Source of the DNA: Siniperca chuatsi
Taxonomy: Eukaryota > Chordata > Actinopteri > Centrarchiformes > Sinipercidae
NCBI RefSeq assembly: GCF_020085105.1
Contig: NC_058046.1
Span: 8,594,675-8,658,674, forward strand
DNA length: 64,000 nucleotides
Reading direction: 5' to 3'
A model generated the notes under the pieces. It saw only the letters and a list, made by a program, of their open reading frames with translations. It was not told where the DNA came from and made no database searches. The position numbers and the translations under genes are program-made. Shown here piece by piece: positions 45,241-60,200 of this stretch; the stretch's first letter is position 1, and every line of letters starts with the position of its first letter.

Positions 45241-48200
45241 GTAGGTCTGCAAGGCACACTGCACCACACAGATGTTCTTCAAGCCTTTCATTTTTAGGAT
45301 TAAAAACAGAAAAGTATTCTTATGGGTAGAGATGATAAAGTACTAAAAAGCACATTAAAGGCCCTCTCTAATCACTGTCTGAAAGATGTCTGTGCTTGGC
45401 CTGGCTGGCCTTGATCCTGAATAAGTAACTTCTGAGTAAAATGCACCTGCAATATTTTTAATGAAGTCCTAATATTTTGACCGTATACACTAAAGCTGGT
45501 TTACTTGAGGGGAACTATTATGATTGAAGTGGCCTACAAAAAAAAAAAGAGGCCAGGTTTGATAGAATTCATCTTCTTGTCCCGTTAATGAGAATTTTAT
45601 TTTCTCTCCTCACAGCTTTTATCCATATTGAATGTGACAGGAATGTCAAGCCATTCCAGTTAAGCATGATTAGCCTTTGCACAAAAAAAGACTAAAAAGG
45701 TTTTCACCAGCCTGTAAAAAGTCAATCTGCCATGAAGGGGTTGGGATTGGCAAGATGAACTTTACATACACTGATTCTTAACAGTAACCCAGTAGTTTTG
45801 CAGTTCTTTCAGGAGTGTTTTCTTTACCCTTTGTAAGCAGGCCTGCCCTCTCTTTTTCTCTCCCTTCTGCTCTTTGCCCGCTGAGTGCTGCAGCACTCTC
45901 ACAGAGATGCTCTGACTGAGACAGCGGCTACCCCCGGGCTTCCCAGTTGCTCAGCCCTGTCCACACTGAGTGTTTTCGTGTCAGCACACATCAGTGTTGT
46001 TGTCCTCGGTGCGGAGTAATTAACTTAAAGGGGTTTGTCTAGCGTGATAAATTTAGGGAGGCTCTTTGTTACGGGAGGCGGGTAGGAAAAAGCCCTGACA
46101 ACTCACTCAAAAAAGAGGATCGAGGGGCTTAAAGTGTGTCATGTGGCTTCCAATCAAAATGCCTGCCATCAGTGTTTCCTGTTGTTATGTGCAAACACAA
46201 TAGGAGAATCACTCATTGAGCACGAGTATTGACATGTTAACAATATAACAATGTTAAGTGGGATAAGGAGAGTGGTCTGGGCAGCTTGGGGGAGGTGGGA
46301 GTGAGTGTTCCTCTGCAAGAACGTTTGTCAAAGTGAATGACACATGAGGACACGTATTGTTGCTGGCTGAGGCCAAAGAGGGATTGGGATACAGAGTGAG
46401 TATTAGGATTGGAGCTGGAAAATTGTCTGCCTCTACCCCCCCCCCAAAAAAAAGTGTTATCCAGTGTGGGTCAGATTAAGCAGATGAGCAGAATAGTGTG
46501 TTGTTATATAAGGTGATCCAGTCCAAAGCTCTTTGACACAAAGCATGTGACGAACAAGCAGATAGTCCGTGATATAATCAGCATGAAGTGTAAGCTAGCA
46601 CAGCTTACACTTCATGCTGCTCGGATGACTAAAATTTCCAAATCCATCCGACCTGGGTCTGTGTCGTTCCACTGTGCCATTTGTCACTCAGTACTGCTAA
46701 CATACAGTCAGGATGTTTTTTTCACACTGATAGCTCCTACTTCAATTCATTTTGCTGAGAAAAAACTAAGAGCAGAAAGTTTCTATCTCTCCAAAGAATT
46801 AATGCATTTATGAGTAACTTGCTTGAAAAAACTAGAAGGAATGATATTAAAACTGCACTCCAATGATTTAGAATGGTCAGAATTGGCGGAGCAGAGGCCG
46901 AGATATCCTGACTTTTAGTCCAGAAACGCTGGATCCTACATTTCCCATAATGCAACCACTGTCATATTTTTGCTATACCCTCTTTGCCTGGTGAATGCCC
47001 ACGTCTTTCAAGCTCCATGCCCCCAGTTTGTAATGCAGGCTTTCTGATACATTTGTAGTCTCCAAGCCCAAGCCAATTACCCTGATGACATCACTATGAC
47101 ATCACCAGGGGCGATTTTTCTCAGACTTGACAAAGCTCCTCCAGAGCCACAGAAGACATTATACAGCTTGAAGAAAAGAAATGTTAACTCAAGGTCCACT
47201 TACTAGTCTTTTCCAAAGCTTTCAGCTCCATCTCAAGAAATTTCTCAATTGTCATGGAGATGAAGACCCTGAGATGTGGTTGAAAGCTCTGGAAAAATTC
47301 AGTATGTGGACCTTGAGTTATGAATATATTCCTTTGTCAAACTACTATTTCTGTGGTCAAGAATGAACTTTCGCGCTCATTAACCAGCTGTTTTCACAGG
47401 CTGAGAAGTACATCCCGTGACAAGTAAGCTGACCTTTTAAGTGTAAAATCTGTGGAGTTCCCCTTTTAATGTACCCTGTCCCTGACACCTTCTTTTTAAA
47501 ATGTTTGTCCAGAGGGGACTTGTTGCTGACATAATGACACAGCTGCCTCATGTGGACCTTGCTTTATGGATTACCAGAAGTCTGGATTTATTTGCTGATG
47601 TTGTAATAACATTACTGTGCACGTTGCTGGATTAGGCCTCTGGCAGGGAGCCGGTTTGAGGCAAGCTTTTGCAATAAACTGCTCTTTGTTGTGGTTAGTG
47701 ACTTTTAGGGAGCAGTTGGAAAGTTTCTTTTGTTGTATTTATCATAAAGCACTGCGGCATTCACTAAAATCTATTAAATCGGCCTAGTAAAGCTAACTTA
47801 ATCTCAGTGTTGTAAAGATGCTTTGTGATCCAGTTAGTTGATTATAAACAAAGCTTCATAAACTGTACAGTACAACACACATTTCAGTGGATATATCTAA
47901 ATTAGGACTTTCTGGACTGTAAAATTTGGTGTGTATGTTTATGTTCTGCACCCTGTCATGGAATATGTGAACGCTGCAGAATTGACGTGGTCCCTGCTGC
48001 TGTTTTGTGAGTATTTCTGTGTCTGGCATGGTGGCAGACTGTCTCTGCCTGGGAAAAATGACTGAATTAACATTAGAAACACCTACTAACTTACAAACAA
48101 ACCTGTATTTGTTCTGCTGTGATGTGAAACCTCAGTGAAATGGCCAGTCTAAAATTGACACATCTCAAGGGATTTTTTTTTTCTATGAATAGAAGAATAA

Positions 48201-51200
48201 GTGTCGTCTCCTGGTTTCTGGTTATCTAGGCCATTTGTCAAGCCTAGCTGTGAATAGAACTGCTGATTAGCTGTGGGCCTTTAAGGAGGCCAACTCTCTG
48301 ATGGGCCTATTTTGCCATAATTAATTATCATCATGACACTGACATGCCTGTGGCCGCAGCTTTCTGCTGTGGCTGAAGAAGAGTCTGAGTGTGTAGACTG
48401 TCTCATGGTTAATGTGTTACAGTGAGAGGGCACAGAGGAAGAGGTCGGCCAGGAGGGAAATAATAAATCTCACCATTAGTTTAATCATAATCCCAAAAAT
48501 CAGGAGATTGTCTTTTAGGATGCATTTAGCTGAGCCTGCCTCGGTCAGGATATGGCACTGTTTCTGTAGGTAGACAGGTCTCTCTGGGATGGTTGTGACA
48601 TTAATAGAGAGTGTCTGTCTGAAAGGTGATGAAGTCTGTCTGAATGTCTTGGCCTCAGTCCAGATGTTGGCACGACTTGCTGCCTCAGCAGGAGTCACAC
48701 GGGTGCTGGTCCACACTCCTGGTTAAATGCAGACTCATGAATATTTGAGGTCCCTCAAGGAAGCCTAGACAGGCCTATCCTTGTACCTAGATATCAACAT
48801 CTGAGGTTTAGTGGTCAAGGAAGCTAAAGAATTCAGCCTCTCCCTTTCCTAGAGTAAATGTAGGCCTACAAGGAAGTGGCAGCTCTCGTGGGCAGCCAAG
48901 TTTGCCTCTGTGTGCGTGTATATGTGTGTGTAAGTAAGACACCTGTTCTTCTGTGCAGTGTACCGGGTAAAGTGGTCAAAAGCTGGCAGGCCATCAGTGC
49001 ACCAGGCCAGGCATTGCCAGCTGCTCTCGCAGTAAAAGCCATGAATAGCCTTTTTGTTCCTCCCTCATCAGAAAACTGAACAAAAAAACTTTAGAAACTA
49101 TGCAAGATTGTTCACACTAGATTGCCCCATCACCTCCTCTATTCGCATACTAACATACATGTTTCCATAGATAAACCTCCAAAAAAAATCTTTGGCATGT
49201 TTATGAGCCTGCAGGCCTCCCCCGGCTCAGTGATCCTCCCTCGTGCTCGGCCTCAGCCCTCTGGTCCTGCAGTCTCAGCTCCCCTCCCTGGTCCCACTCA
49301 AAGGGCCCTCTGTGCTGCTGGCTGGCAGGCCAAGTGTTTATGGAATGTCTCAGCTGCTTGTGGGGTGTGGGGGGAAATGGCTAATGAAACGTTAAGTGTT
49401 GTATGAGTTCACCTCTCTAACTACAGCCTGACCCGTGGAGCGTGTTGTGTCACTGGTCAGTTTGTTTTAGACAGTGTTCTCTCGCAAAGTGAGCCGGGGT
49501 TGTGTGAGTGAATGAGGAAAGTAAAAGCTTTAACAAGTGAATTTGAACACTAAATTCCTATATTTGCCCTCATTCAACCACTTAAAGGGGCAGTCCGGTG
49601 GTTTATTATTGTACTTCCATAAAGTTAGGGAACTTGCGCGAGTTAGTTTAAACCCTGGATCCTACATTTCCGGTAATGCAGCGCAGTAGTGTCTCTTAAT
49701 TAGACCCTCTCTGCCAGGTAAACTCCCATGTTTTTCAAACTCCACGCCCCCAATTTGTAATGCAAGCTTTCTTCAAGCCCAAGCCAAGATAGCCCTGATG
49801 ACATCGCTATGACATCATCAGGGGTTATTTTCTCTTGACTTGACAATGTTCCTCCAGAGAGACATTATATAGCCTGACAAAAACCGTTAACTCAAACTCC
49901 ATGCCCCAAATTTGTAACACAGTTTCTGTTATAAATTCATAATGTCCAAGCCCAGATAACCCTGATGACATCACCAGGGGGCATTTTCTCAGACTTGATA
50001 AATCTTCCCCAAGACATTATACAACAGTTTTCAAAGACACACAATTTTTCTAATTTAGCAAAACAAAACAAATGATTTCTAAATCTCTGATGATTTGATT
50101 CATTCTACACTGAGCCTACACACCGTTAGCTTTAACCAACTTGTTAAGTGCAAACATGCTGTAAAACCTGTGTTGCTAGGCAGATTATGACTGAGCCAGT
50201 CACATTAAAGCACATCAGGTGAGGTTTGTTCACTAATATTTAATTCTATTCAGACATGCAAATTAATATTTGATCATACCTGGATGTCACTGTGATTTTT
50301 CATGTGGCTAAATACATTTCTTGTGTTCATCATCTGCCGATAATAAGCAATGTCAGCAGTTATGTTTGTGTTCACTAGAAATCACAAACATACGGCTACG
50401 AAGCTTGAGATTGACCAGGCTCCAGTATAAATTATGGGCTTTTTAAAACAAGTGAGATGAGAATAATTCCCTAATAAAATAACCAAATAGGACTAAATAG
50501 CTACTGTACCATATTAGTCATGCTGTTATTCCCTTCTGCGTCTAAGCTAATTTGTGTATAGCCAATGCGTGCATTTGCACCATTGTCTTATGTTTATTTT
50601 CACAGACTGGAACAATTATTGGGCTTTGATTCTCTCTGTTAAGCAGCACATTACAAGCCGTAGTCTGACCACCCTGAGCTATTTCAACACACGCTGATTA
50701 GTAGGTGTGCTGGGCTGGGCGGCCCAGTTCTGACCTACACTGCTCAATGACTGGCACTAATTTTAGGCTTCCCTACGACAGATCAGAGGCGAGTGCTGGT
50801 GGTCCTCACTGCCTCTGTCGGCCCTGTGGTTTAAATCCTCCCAATCCAGCACACACTTCAGATGGCCCAGGATGTGATGATGATGTGTTGGCTAACATTA
50901 TTTGCCAAAACACACAGCCGGTGTCTGCATTTGCCATAACAGGTGCCCCAGTTACAGTACAAGGTTAAATGGCCGCTCCACCAATTTTACACATCAAAGT
51001 CAATTTCTTACTCACAGGGAGTACTACACAGCCTGTGGAAACAGTTGTTTAATGTCTTCTGTTGCTCTGGAGGAGCTTTGTCAAGTCTGAGAAAATGACT
51101 CATCTGACACATGTGAGTAATCTTGGATTTAAGTTGGAGACTACCATTTTTTTGCCATGCTATCGGCGTGGCTCTAGGGATCGAACTATCAACCACTTTG

Positions 51201-54200
51201 GTCTAGACTGAACTATCTCAACAACTATTGCATGAATTGCCATGAAATTTTGCACAGACATTCGTGGTCCCCGGAGGATGACTCCTACTGACATTGGTGA
51301 TCCCTTTATGTTTCTCCTAGCGACACACCAAGGTTGACTTTTTTGGTTTTGAGTGAAATGTCTTGACAACTGTTGGATGGAATGTCATGAAATTTGGCAC
51401 ACACATTCATGTTGCCCTCAGAATGAACTGTAATAACTTTGGTGATCCCATAACTTTTCTTCTAGCACCATCATCAGGTCAAAATTTTAATTTGTCCAAG
51501 ACTTTGGTTTATGACCAAATACCTGTAAAACAAATGACATTCCCATCAGCCTCAGCTGTACTTTGTATTTAGTGATAATTAGAAAATGTTAGCATGCTAA
51601 CACACTGAAATATGATGGTGAACATGGTAAACATACCTCTTTAACATCAGTATGTTAACATTGTCATTGTGAGCATGTTAGCATGCTTACCTTAGCATTT
51701 AGCTCAAAGCACCACTGTGCCTAAGTACAGCCTCACAGAGCCGCTAGCATGGCTGTAGACTCTTAGTCTTGTTAACAGAAAGCCTGCGTTACAAACAGGG
51801 GGCATGGAGTTTGAAAGACACGGGCGTTAATTAATATCTCAGCCTTCTTTTTTAAAATCTGTCTCTTGCAAGTCATCCAACTTAATGGAAGTGCAACATT
51901 TTTTGGATGCCTCATTAACATAGTGGCTCAGTATCAGAAACGGAAATTTAAAAAAAAATCTGTGGCGATGACAGGACTTGAGTGCCACTGTGCAAATCAG
52001 TGACAGACAGTAGTGGTGGGATTCAAGTCGACTCTTTATAGTCTAAAGACCTAAATGTCACCAAAGAGTCATTTCGAAGTGCATTACAGATAAATATATC
52101 AAGATTTTTCCACTTGCCATGAAGTGAGGAAAAGGGCCACAGGCCGGGGTCACCACGTCCAGTGTCTGAAAAGCCATCACCCTTCAACCTGTTCGCCTCT
52201 ATTTGCTCTCGCTGCCACCGCTGTTTCCCCAGTGACCACACAGTCTGGAGAAGAATCTATTTGCTGGAGCCATAAAGTGGTGCTAAGCTTTTAACAACAT
52301 CTCACATTGGCATCTTCTGCTGGTTTTTTTCCAAAGGTGCAACGTTTTTCTCCACATCTATACGACCATTAGCGAGGCGACAGAAAGGCTGTCCTTCATT
52401 GTACCTTTTTTTTTTTTTTTTTTTTTTTTTTTGCTCTGTGGTAAATTATAGATGTTTAAATCTCAAGTCCAGCCATTTCTGAACCGGATCGATAAACACA
52501 TTTGCTATGTGGGGTTGATTTTTGGGAACTTGCAAGCTAAATTTGGTCCTAAATTTGGACTGATCTTTGTGTGGATGGTCAATATGTTCACAGTGGGGAG
52601 CAATAAGTGGGCTCTGATTCTCTCTCTTTGTCAGAGCAATACAAACAGAAGTCTGTCCCCTTGAGCTATTTTAACACACTGATCAGTGATCAGTCAGTGC
52701 ACCAGGCTGGGCAGCACTGTGCCTTTTCCCAGTGGTGAAATGGGGAATTATGGATGCTACTATTCTAGTTCCAGCTCTTTCTGGGATGAATCAATAGATA
52801 TATTTGCTCTTTGATTTGTATTTTTGGGAATTGCTGTCTGATTTATTCCCATCAGTCGAATAGAACTGATATTTTATAAGATACTTTTAACCGGTAAGTT
52901 AAATGGAGGTCCACAGGCTGAGTTGGATCCAAGGCCTGTTTCTCTGATTGCAACTTCCTACTTTTGGCTGTTTTCAGAACCAATATGACGGCAATGTCAT
53001 TTTGACACCAAACACAAGCTTTCAGTCTTAACATAAAAGCAGAAATATTCATAAAATATTCTTCTTTTGCTATTGTGTGTTAGTCTCATGTAGTGAAATA
53101 AGACCACATCATTATTTCTGTGAAAGTGAATCTCTGATGCTGTGACACAGTCTCAGCTGCACATCTGTCACTCCCTCTCTGCCGGTTTATCGTATTTCAT
53201 TTCTATGGATTAGGATTAGGGCTTTGAATGTGTCTTTGCTTTGTCATCAATAGGACATCCAACATGTCCACTGTATTAAACTGCTGTTATTGTCTTCTGC
53301 ATGGCTCTTGTTTGCATACTGGAGGAAGGGAAAGTGTTTCATGATGACTGATTATTCTCCACAAGGGGACTGGAGAGTTAGGAACCAGTTGTTTGGCTGA
53401 GACCTTATATATCCTTGAGTTCTATTTTTAGTTGGGGTGTTCAGTGTGGTTGTGTGGGAAAGCAAAGGCGCTGTGTGTTGTGTATTAAAAGGTGATTCCA
53501 ACAAAAATCTTGCTTTTTCTGATGATTTGCAGTAATCTGACATCTATAACACCATGGCTAGTGGGAATACAGTCAAATGAAATTCTTGAAAAACACAGAA
53601 TTACAGAGTTAAAAACAAAATCAGCTTCTCTCTGATCCACGGCTCCACACAGCTCACAACCGCAGCTGTTGGGCTCAGCAATCTTATGTAATGTCATTAG
53701 AATGTATTTATTACAGCTCTATTGCACAGTTGAAACCATTTTAAGCTGCAGTAAGGAGGACATACTGTAGAACTGCCAGTATTGCTTTGCCACCCTCCAT
53801 CCTACAGTGTGACATTTTGTGTTACAGATTGTATTCAGTTACTGCAGATTGGAAACAATCACTGTGGTCTCTGATGTGTAGCTTCTAGTATTGACACTGT
53901 GTTCCGTAGTATTATTTCCACTCTTAGACTGACTGTTCAATCCGTTTACAAAGCTGTAGCTACCATCAAGGACACTGAGGTCATTTCTAACTGATTCTGA
54001 TTGGTTTTAGACAAAACTTCTTCAAATTTGACTGTTTTAGGCAAAGAAACAAAATGAATTAATAGGGACTCCAATAGAATTAAATACCTGGCAAAGTAGA
54101 AAAGGCTTTGAAACAACCTTTAGACCATAATATCGGGAGATCAAATCAATAAATATACAAATCAACATTTTTTTGATTTTTTTTTTAAAAATACTCCAAA

Positions 54201-57200
54201 AATTGAACAGAGTTTGGTTGATGGTTAGTCAAATCAATCTTTTAGGTTTTTACTCATGACCTCAGTAATTTGTAAAATGCAGGCTGCGGCCCTGTCTGTT
54301 GGCATAAATAATGGTTAGAAAAAGCTTTGCTGTAGCTTGTATCTGACAGACAGAAACAAAACACAGTTAATAAAGGATATAGTAATACATATAGATGAAT
54401 TAGTCATTGACAGGTAATTTTCAAAAATTAAAGGAATGTACCCACACCACAGATGACTTAATGTTTATTATATTTCAGTATAGTTTATTATAGTTCAGAT
54501 TTTAAAAATAATTATTGGCTGCATTTTTATATGTTTTATCTTATTTTTCATACCTAATTTTTAATAGGTTTGTTTGAGTTGTTATTGACACAAATGTCCT
54601 GATCAGTACATATCTTGGTTACAACTCTTTAAAAACCAAATTTAATGGATCTTTATGTTTGTTTATGTTATGTGTTTATGTTAAAACACATAACATAGAA
54701 ATATCTATGTATCTATATAACTGTTTCACAATCAAGACAAACAAAGGACACGAAAACAGGTTACACAGAAACAAGCTTGGTGGAGAAAAATACAGCAAGA
54801 AGAAAAATAAACTTGCATTTTGAGTTACAATGGTTTATTGGAAATGGTCCAATCAGTTTCATATATGTCGGAAAGTGCAGAGGCTCGGTAAAGTCTTTAA
54901 TTGGAAAAGGCATCTCAAAGTTAGCTGGAATGTAAATATGACCATAGATGAACGTGTGTGTTCGGAGTGGGAGCTGTTTGTGAAAAGATGACCTTGTGCA
55001 GAAAGCCTGTTTCCGCTCTGAAGCAGATGAATTGCTGAATTTTCCGGTCAGACCTGCCTGGACACTTCCTCACTAGAACAACAGTGCTCACTGAGGATCT
55101 ATTGTGATGTCCACTTTCTCACACTTAACCACAGCTAAAAGAGCCATGTCTATTTAAAAATGTTCCTATAAAAGACACAAATGGCTCAGTATTTAATACT
55201 TTAGAACACATTTTTAAATCCTCCTCTTTACTTATTCTTGTTTGTAGTATTTTTCCAAGCTCTGACTGTTTCTTTTCCCTGGAAGGAGATAGTTTGTGGC
55301 TCTGAGGCTGCTGCCTGAGAGAGGATGTGTTATTCATCCAGTGCCGGGGCTGATGTATAATCTCACTGGAACACAGAGTGGCCTTTCACATGGACTTCCC
55401 CTGTGTTCTGAAGCTGTTTGGACTGCTGCAGTCTCTTCCTCAAGCAGTCAATACAGCTCTCTGCCTCTCTGCTGAGCCCAGTGTGTTTGTTTGAGTCCTT
55501 TGTCGTGGCCTCTGCGGATGTCAACCTGTCAGTCCGCCTGTCTTTCCAGGCCTCTCCAGGGTGACTCGGCTTTACCCCCCCCTCCCCATGGTTTCCGGAA
55601 TCCTCTCTTTCCTGTTGTCAAGCCGAGGTGAACCAGTTTTGTAGCCTCTTAACATACCTTACTCCACATTGCTAGACATGTCTGCCTTATTTTTTTTTAT
55701 TGCTGTTCGAGGTCGTCATTCTGCATCTGCCGGCTGCCACATCCTTGAAGACGATAATGATGATAATGATGATAAGTGCTGGTGAGTCAGGGGTGGCTGA
55801 CAGTAATTACAGGATACAGAGCCCGTTGATCCTCATCTTCATGGTGTCCTGAAAAGTCTGAAATCACAGGGATGACGAGCACATCATATATTTCTGACTT
55901 GTTACACTTGTTTCTGGCACATGCTTGCTGTCAGGATGGTGTAAAACGTGGGCTTCTAGTCTCAGACTGAACATTTCTTCTGCACATTTCACTGATTTTC
56001 CGGAAGAACTGTGTTGCTTCATGAGCTTTGAGCCCTCTTTGATTAGTAGACATATTATACCAGGTTGCAGCAGCGCCTTTCAGATTCTCTCTGATCCTGA
56101 AAACACTCAGCTGAAGGAGACACAGTGTACAACAAGGCTGGCATGAGCAGAGCACGTGTGTTACCCCTGCAGCCCTCGGTGCCCTCGGTGGCTGGCACAG
56201 GCTGTGTGGTAGATTTGTGTAGGTCACAGGTTTATGAAGGTTAAAAGAGGAATTGATATAAAGACAAATAGCAGTAAAAGACAGCACACTGCTTAGTGTT
56301 TATTGTCAGCTGACTGTACTGGTGTCAGCTTTTGTTAGACAAGTATGTCCTTTTTCAAAACATTTTTCCTGACTTTTTTTATTTTCAGGCTTAATGTACA
56401 GCGGATGGACAAAATAATAGCAACAACTTACAATATAATGCAATTCAGTCATGGCCAGATTAACACACTGGGGCAAGAATGAACAGTGGGCCCTCACTTA
56501 CCCCTCGTTCCTTTCACTCTCTGTGGCTTGTATATGTACACAGTCACCTATCATGTAAAACTTCAGCTTCGTTATATTTACCTGGAGCTCCGGATACCAA
56601 CCAGTACTTAAGTGTGAGAATGCTCTGTGTCACCTTAGGTTGTGGTAATTCAGCTAAACACAAATGTATTTATTTTTTGGCCACTTATACGCAGTGGAGA
56701 AAGCTGTAAACACAATGTCTGACATATTATCACCTTATAATAATTACATCCAGCAGACACAGAACAACATTAGCATTTATTTGGAGTCGTGTTTGTGTCC
56801 ACCGGATAAATGTAAGTCCAATAATCACTCTCATTTTAGCACTGTTCTGGTCTCCACCCACTCCTGAGGGAAATATCTGGCTCTTTAGCTGCTAAATGCT
56901 CCACTGTGTTCACCAGCTAGTTGCTAACTTTCTCCTTCTGCCGTCTGTCAGGTAGTGTACAGTGGGTTTATGTGCCTTATTTTCATGTGTCAGCTTATTA
57001 AATTGGATCTAATTGTATAGTATAGGAGTTTCTGTTAGTGTGTCTGTCCTAGGCTCCAAATGTACTTGTTTACATCATCCCTGATGACACAGGAGTGATC
57101 TGTGGCATCTTAATAACCTTCTGACATCAGTTCCTAACTAGCTTTGTTAGCCCCACCCACTTTGATCTCCACTGACCCAGATAGAATACCAACAGAAAAT

Positions 57201-60200
57201 GATGTTTCAGTTTGCTGCGTTTCCCATGATGTTTTAATGTGTTTACTACATGCCTTAACAGTTTAATGACACCATGTGACTATTGTCCTTTGTTTGTCAC
57301 AGAGGCTCCCTACAATGAGACCCCTCCATCATATGGCTATGAACTGGAGCACTCAGAAGAGCACCAGCCTCGCCACGAACCTCTATCCTTCACTGGATCT
57401 CCGTCCTCCTCGCCACGACTCCACTCCAAAAGCCGGAGCAGCCGAGACACCCAGTCCTCAGGCTCTCTGGAGTCCACGCTGTCGGTAATGTTACTGGGTC
57501 AACTCCCACCAACATGTCTGACATGCTAACTGTGTCTCATAGCTTGCAGTGCTGCTGCTGCGCTCTCCTTCATCGTACTCTGGCTGCTCTGCTGTTGTTC
57601 CCTGGCAACTGCATTGTCCTTCACTGTCCTCTCTCCACGCACCATCCAACACTTTTAGCAGCTGTGGCTTCTCATTATGTGATGAAAAGTTGCTATTACA
57701 GTGCCTGGCATTGCTTCTTCTACTGTCTGTGTGTTGTTGTAAAATTAACCCCAACATTCTTCCTCATTTTAAAAAAACAAAGGCCGACTCTTTTGTTAAA
57801 GCCTATACGTTCATTTCAGGTCAAGTTGTTTTTTTGCTTAATGTAATTATTTTAAATAAATGGCACTAAAGTCAAAATGATTTGTCACCTCTGTCGCATG
57901 AAACACTCTGTGTTTCACTAAATTACACCATTTCCTATAAACCTTGTTCTTCCTGTTGCAAAGAGGATATTGCTTCTTGCTATTCTACTCCTGTTTGGTG
58001 TTGCTGCATGTGCAAAAAAGTGAAAAACATGCTGGAGACACTCACATGCTCGTATGTACAGGCCGCCAGTCTTCTTAGCGGTTGTAGTTCACAAAAATAA
58101 TCTATCACTTTTAAAGAGGCTGACATGTGACTAGACATTTGCTGGGTTGAATTCTCATCCTGACCTGAAGTAAATCATGTGTAAAGTAGAGCAAATAATT
58201 AAAATGGAGTGTTTACGGGAGTAAAGGGTCACTCAGTGATGTAGTATTACACTTCCACAAAGTTTGGAAACTCGTGAGAGACAGATTGAAGAAAGAATGG
58301 TCAAAAGCAAAGCCACAGAGGATAGATATTGTGACTTTTAGTTCCTAGGAAGGGGCAAGCTTCAAAAACACCGGATCCTGCATTTCCCATAATGCATCTT
58401 GATAGCATCTGTCGTTAGACCCTCCCAGGGTTATTTTATCCGTCTTTGGAAAGCTGCTCCAGAGCCATGGAGGACATGTAGAACTTTCTATGTTGCGTAA
58501 ACTGGACTTCATGTGTAAAATCAGTATAGTATCCTTTAGAAAACTACAGAAGAAGTGCCCTTCAGCCAGTCAGCAGAGACATCCAGAAGCCAACAGTGAA
58601 ATACACAGAGTTGAACATACAGCTCCCAGATGGGAGTGCTTTTCAGTATGAAGCAGGGCATTGCTGAAAAACACCGTACATGCTCAGCAAACATACTGTG
58701 GGCGAACAGATGTTAAAAAGAGACCCAGCTCCCCTCCCCCTCTGCTCTGTTCCTGTCCTATCTGTGGTATTCTTATACTCTGATGTGTACTCTTGGTGAT
58801 CTTCAAAGCCTAAATCATGGTGGAGGGGGAGTCTCACTCAGCATACAGCTTTTTTTGTGTGTAAATCTATCTAATATAATGGCAGAGCTTGATACAGCCC
58901 TTCTCAATAGTCCAGTGAGATTCTTACTGACGTGATAGCCTGCACCAGGATGACTGATGGCTTTGACCTGTTTTAGAATAACAAATCCTGGACTAGAAAC
59001 ACATTTGTCTTCCTTAAGATGCTAGGGGTCTCTGGTGCAGGCCTCGTGGAATGTAAAACTCCTACAGAGTTTAATCAAATCTGGTCTGTCTCGAATCCCA
59101 CAACAACAGTATCTGCAGGCGGGGGCTAGCAGAGGTGTGTGGGTGGTTTATTAAAGGCTGAACCCATTGACAGTTTACATATCATATTGCCATCATGGGC
59201 CTTTTGTGTTGGAGAATGTCTTCTCTTCATGTTTGCCATATGTTTTGTCTCTCCACTGTGTTTGTATCAGGTGGAGTTGGATCAGGAGAAGGGGCTGGAG
59301 ATGCGAAAGTGGGTTCTGTCAGGAATCCTGGCCAGTGAGGAGACCTACCTCAGCCACTTGGAGGCCCTGCTGATAGTATGTGTAGCTCACAACACACACA
59401 CACAAAATAATTTCCTGAATTGGTTGCAATCCTTAGTGTAAACATGAAGCCTTCTTGTGTGTTCTATGTATTCCTTTTTAAAGCAAGTCTGTAACTTTTG
59501 AAAGAAGAAAAAACACATTCTTCCTCTTTATAGAAGAAAAGTTGAATTCATAAGCAATACATTGCACACTTGCTCAATTTATTACACACAGTGGTTTTGC
59601 TACCGCAGCATTACTTATGGTGGCTGATGTTAGCTAATTTAGTTAGCAAGCTTTTGCTAGATATTGCCGTGTAACTGACACTACTGAGTCAGTTTGTGAA
59701 ATGTTTGAAAAGTAGAAATAACACATTCTTCTGCTCACAAAGGAAAAGTTGAAATACGTGATGTTGGTCTGGTAAGATGTAGCTTATGTTAGCTAACGTT
59801 AGCTAATATTAGCAAACCTTTGATAGGTATTGCTGTGTGTGTACTGCTGTGTACTGAGTCAGTTCAGATTCGCTAGCTGCTGCTCAGTGAGAGTTCAGGC
59901 CAGCTTTTACTTTACAATATTGTTCTTTTTTTTAAAAAAAAAAACCTAAAGGCCATTGTACTTGTTTCTGATGAAGTTTAGCTTGTTTCAGCAGATCTCC
60001 TGAATTCTAAATAAGTGTCTTTTGACCCTTGTGCTAAATATTCTTTCTAAGACAATATCATAAAAAAAAAAAGAATTTAAACTGTGCTTTATTATTTGGC
60101 ACATGTTTTCTGTTGAAGATAAGCCTGAATGACTTATTGGTTAATGCTACATATGGACTGTGATTATCCAGCCCATGAAGCCTCTGAGGGCCGCAGCCAC

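Larger units (their letters stand above)
45241..57302 (+). other. bcr: bcr intron 1 (12 kb), repeat-rich, no embedded gene recognised
   Basis: Counterpart of the long human BCR first intron. Filled with several dispersed repeat families (annotated separately), two perfect hairpins and poly-T. Short ORFs on both strands have no recognisable family. Confidence 0.75.

Noticed and set aside
45241..45329. Continuation of the bcr exon 1 frame to a stop at 45329
   Set aside because: The phase-1 donor GTGG|GTAGGT matches the conserved exon 1 end and joins in frame to exon 2, so the extra 29 codons are intron. Retention cannot be excluded without RNA data.
55931..56287. 118-codon minus-strand ORF in bcr intron 1
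   Set aside because: No similarity recognised, no flanking splice signals in support.
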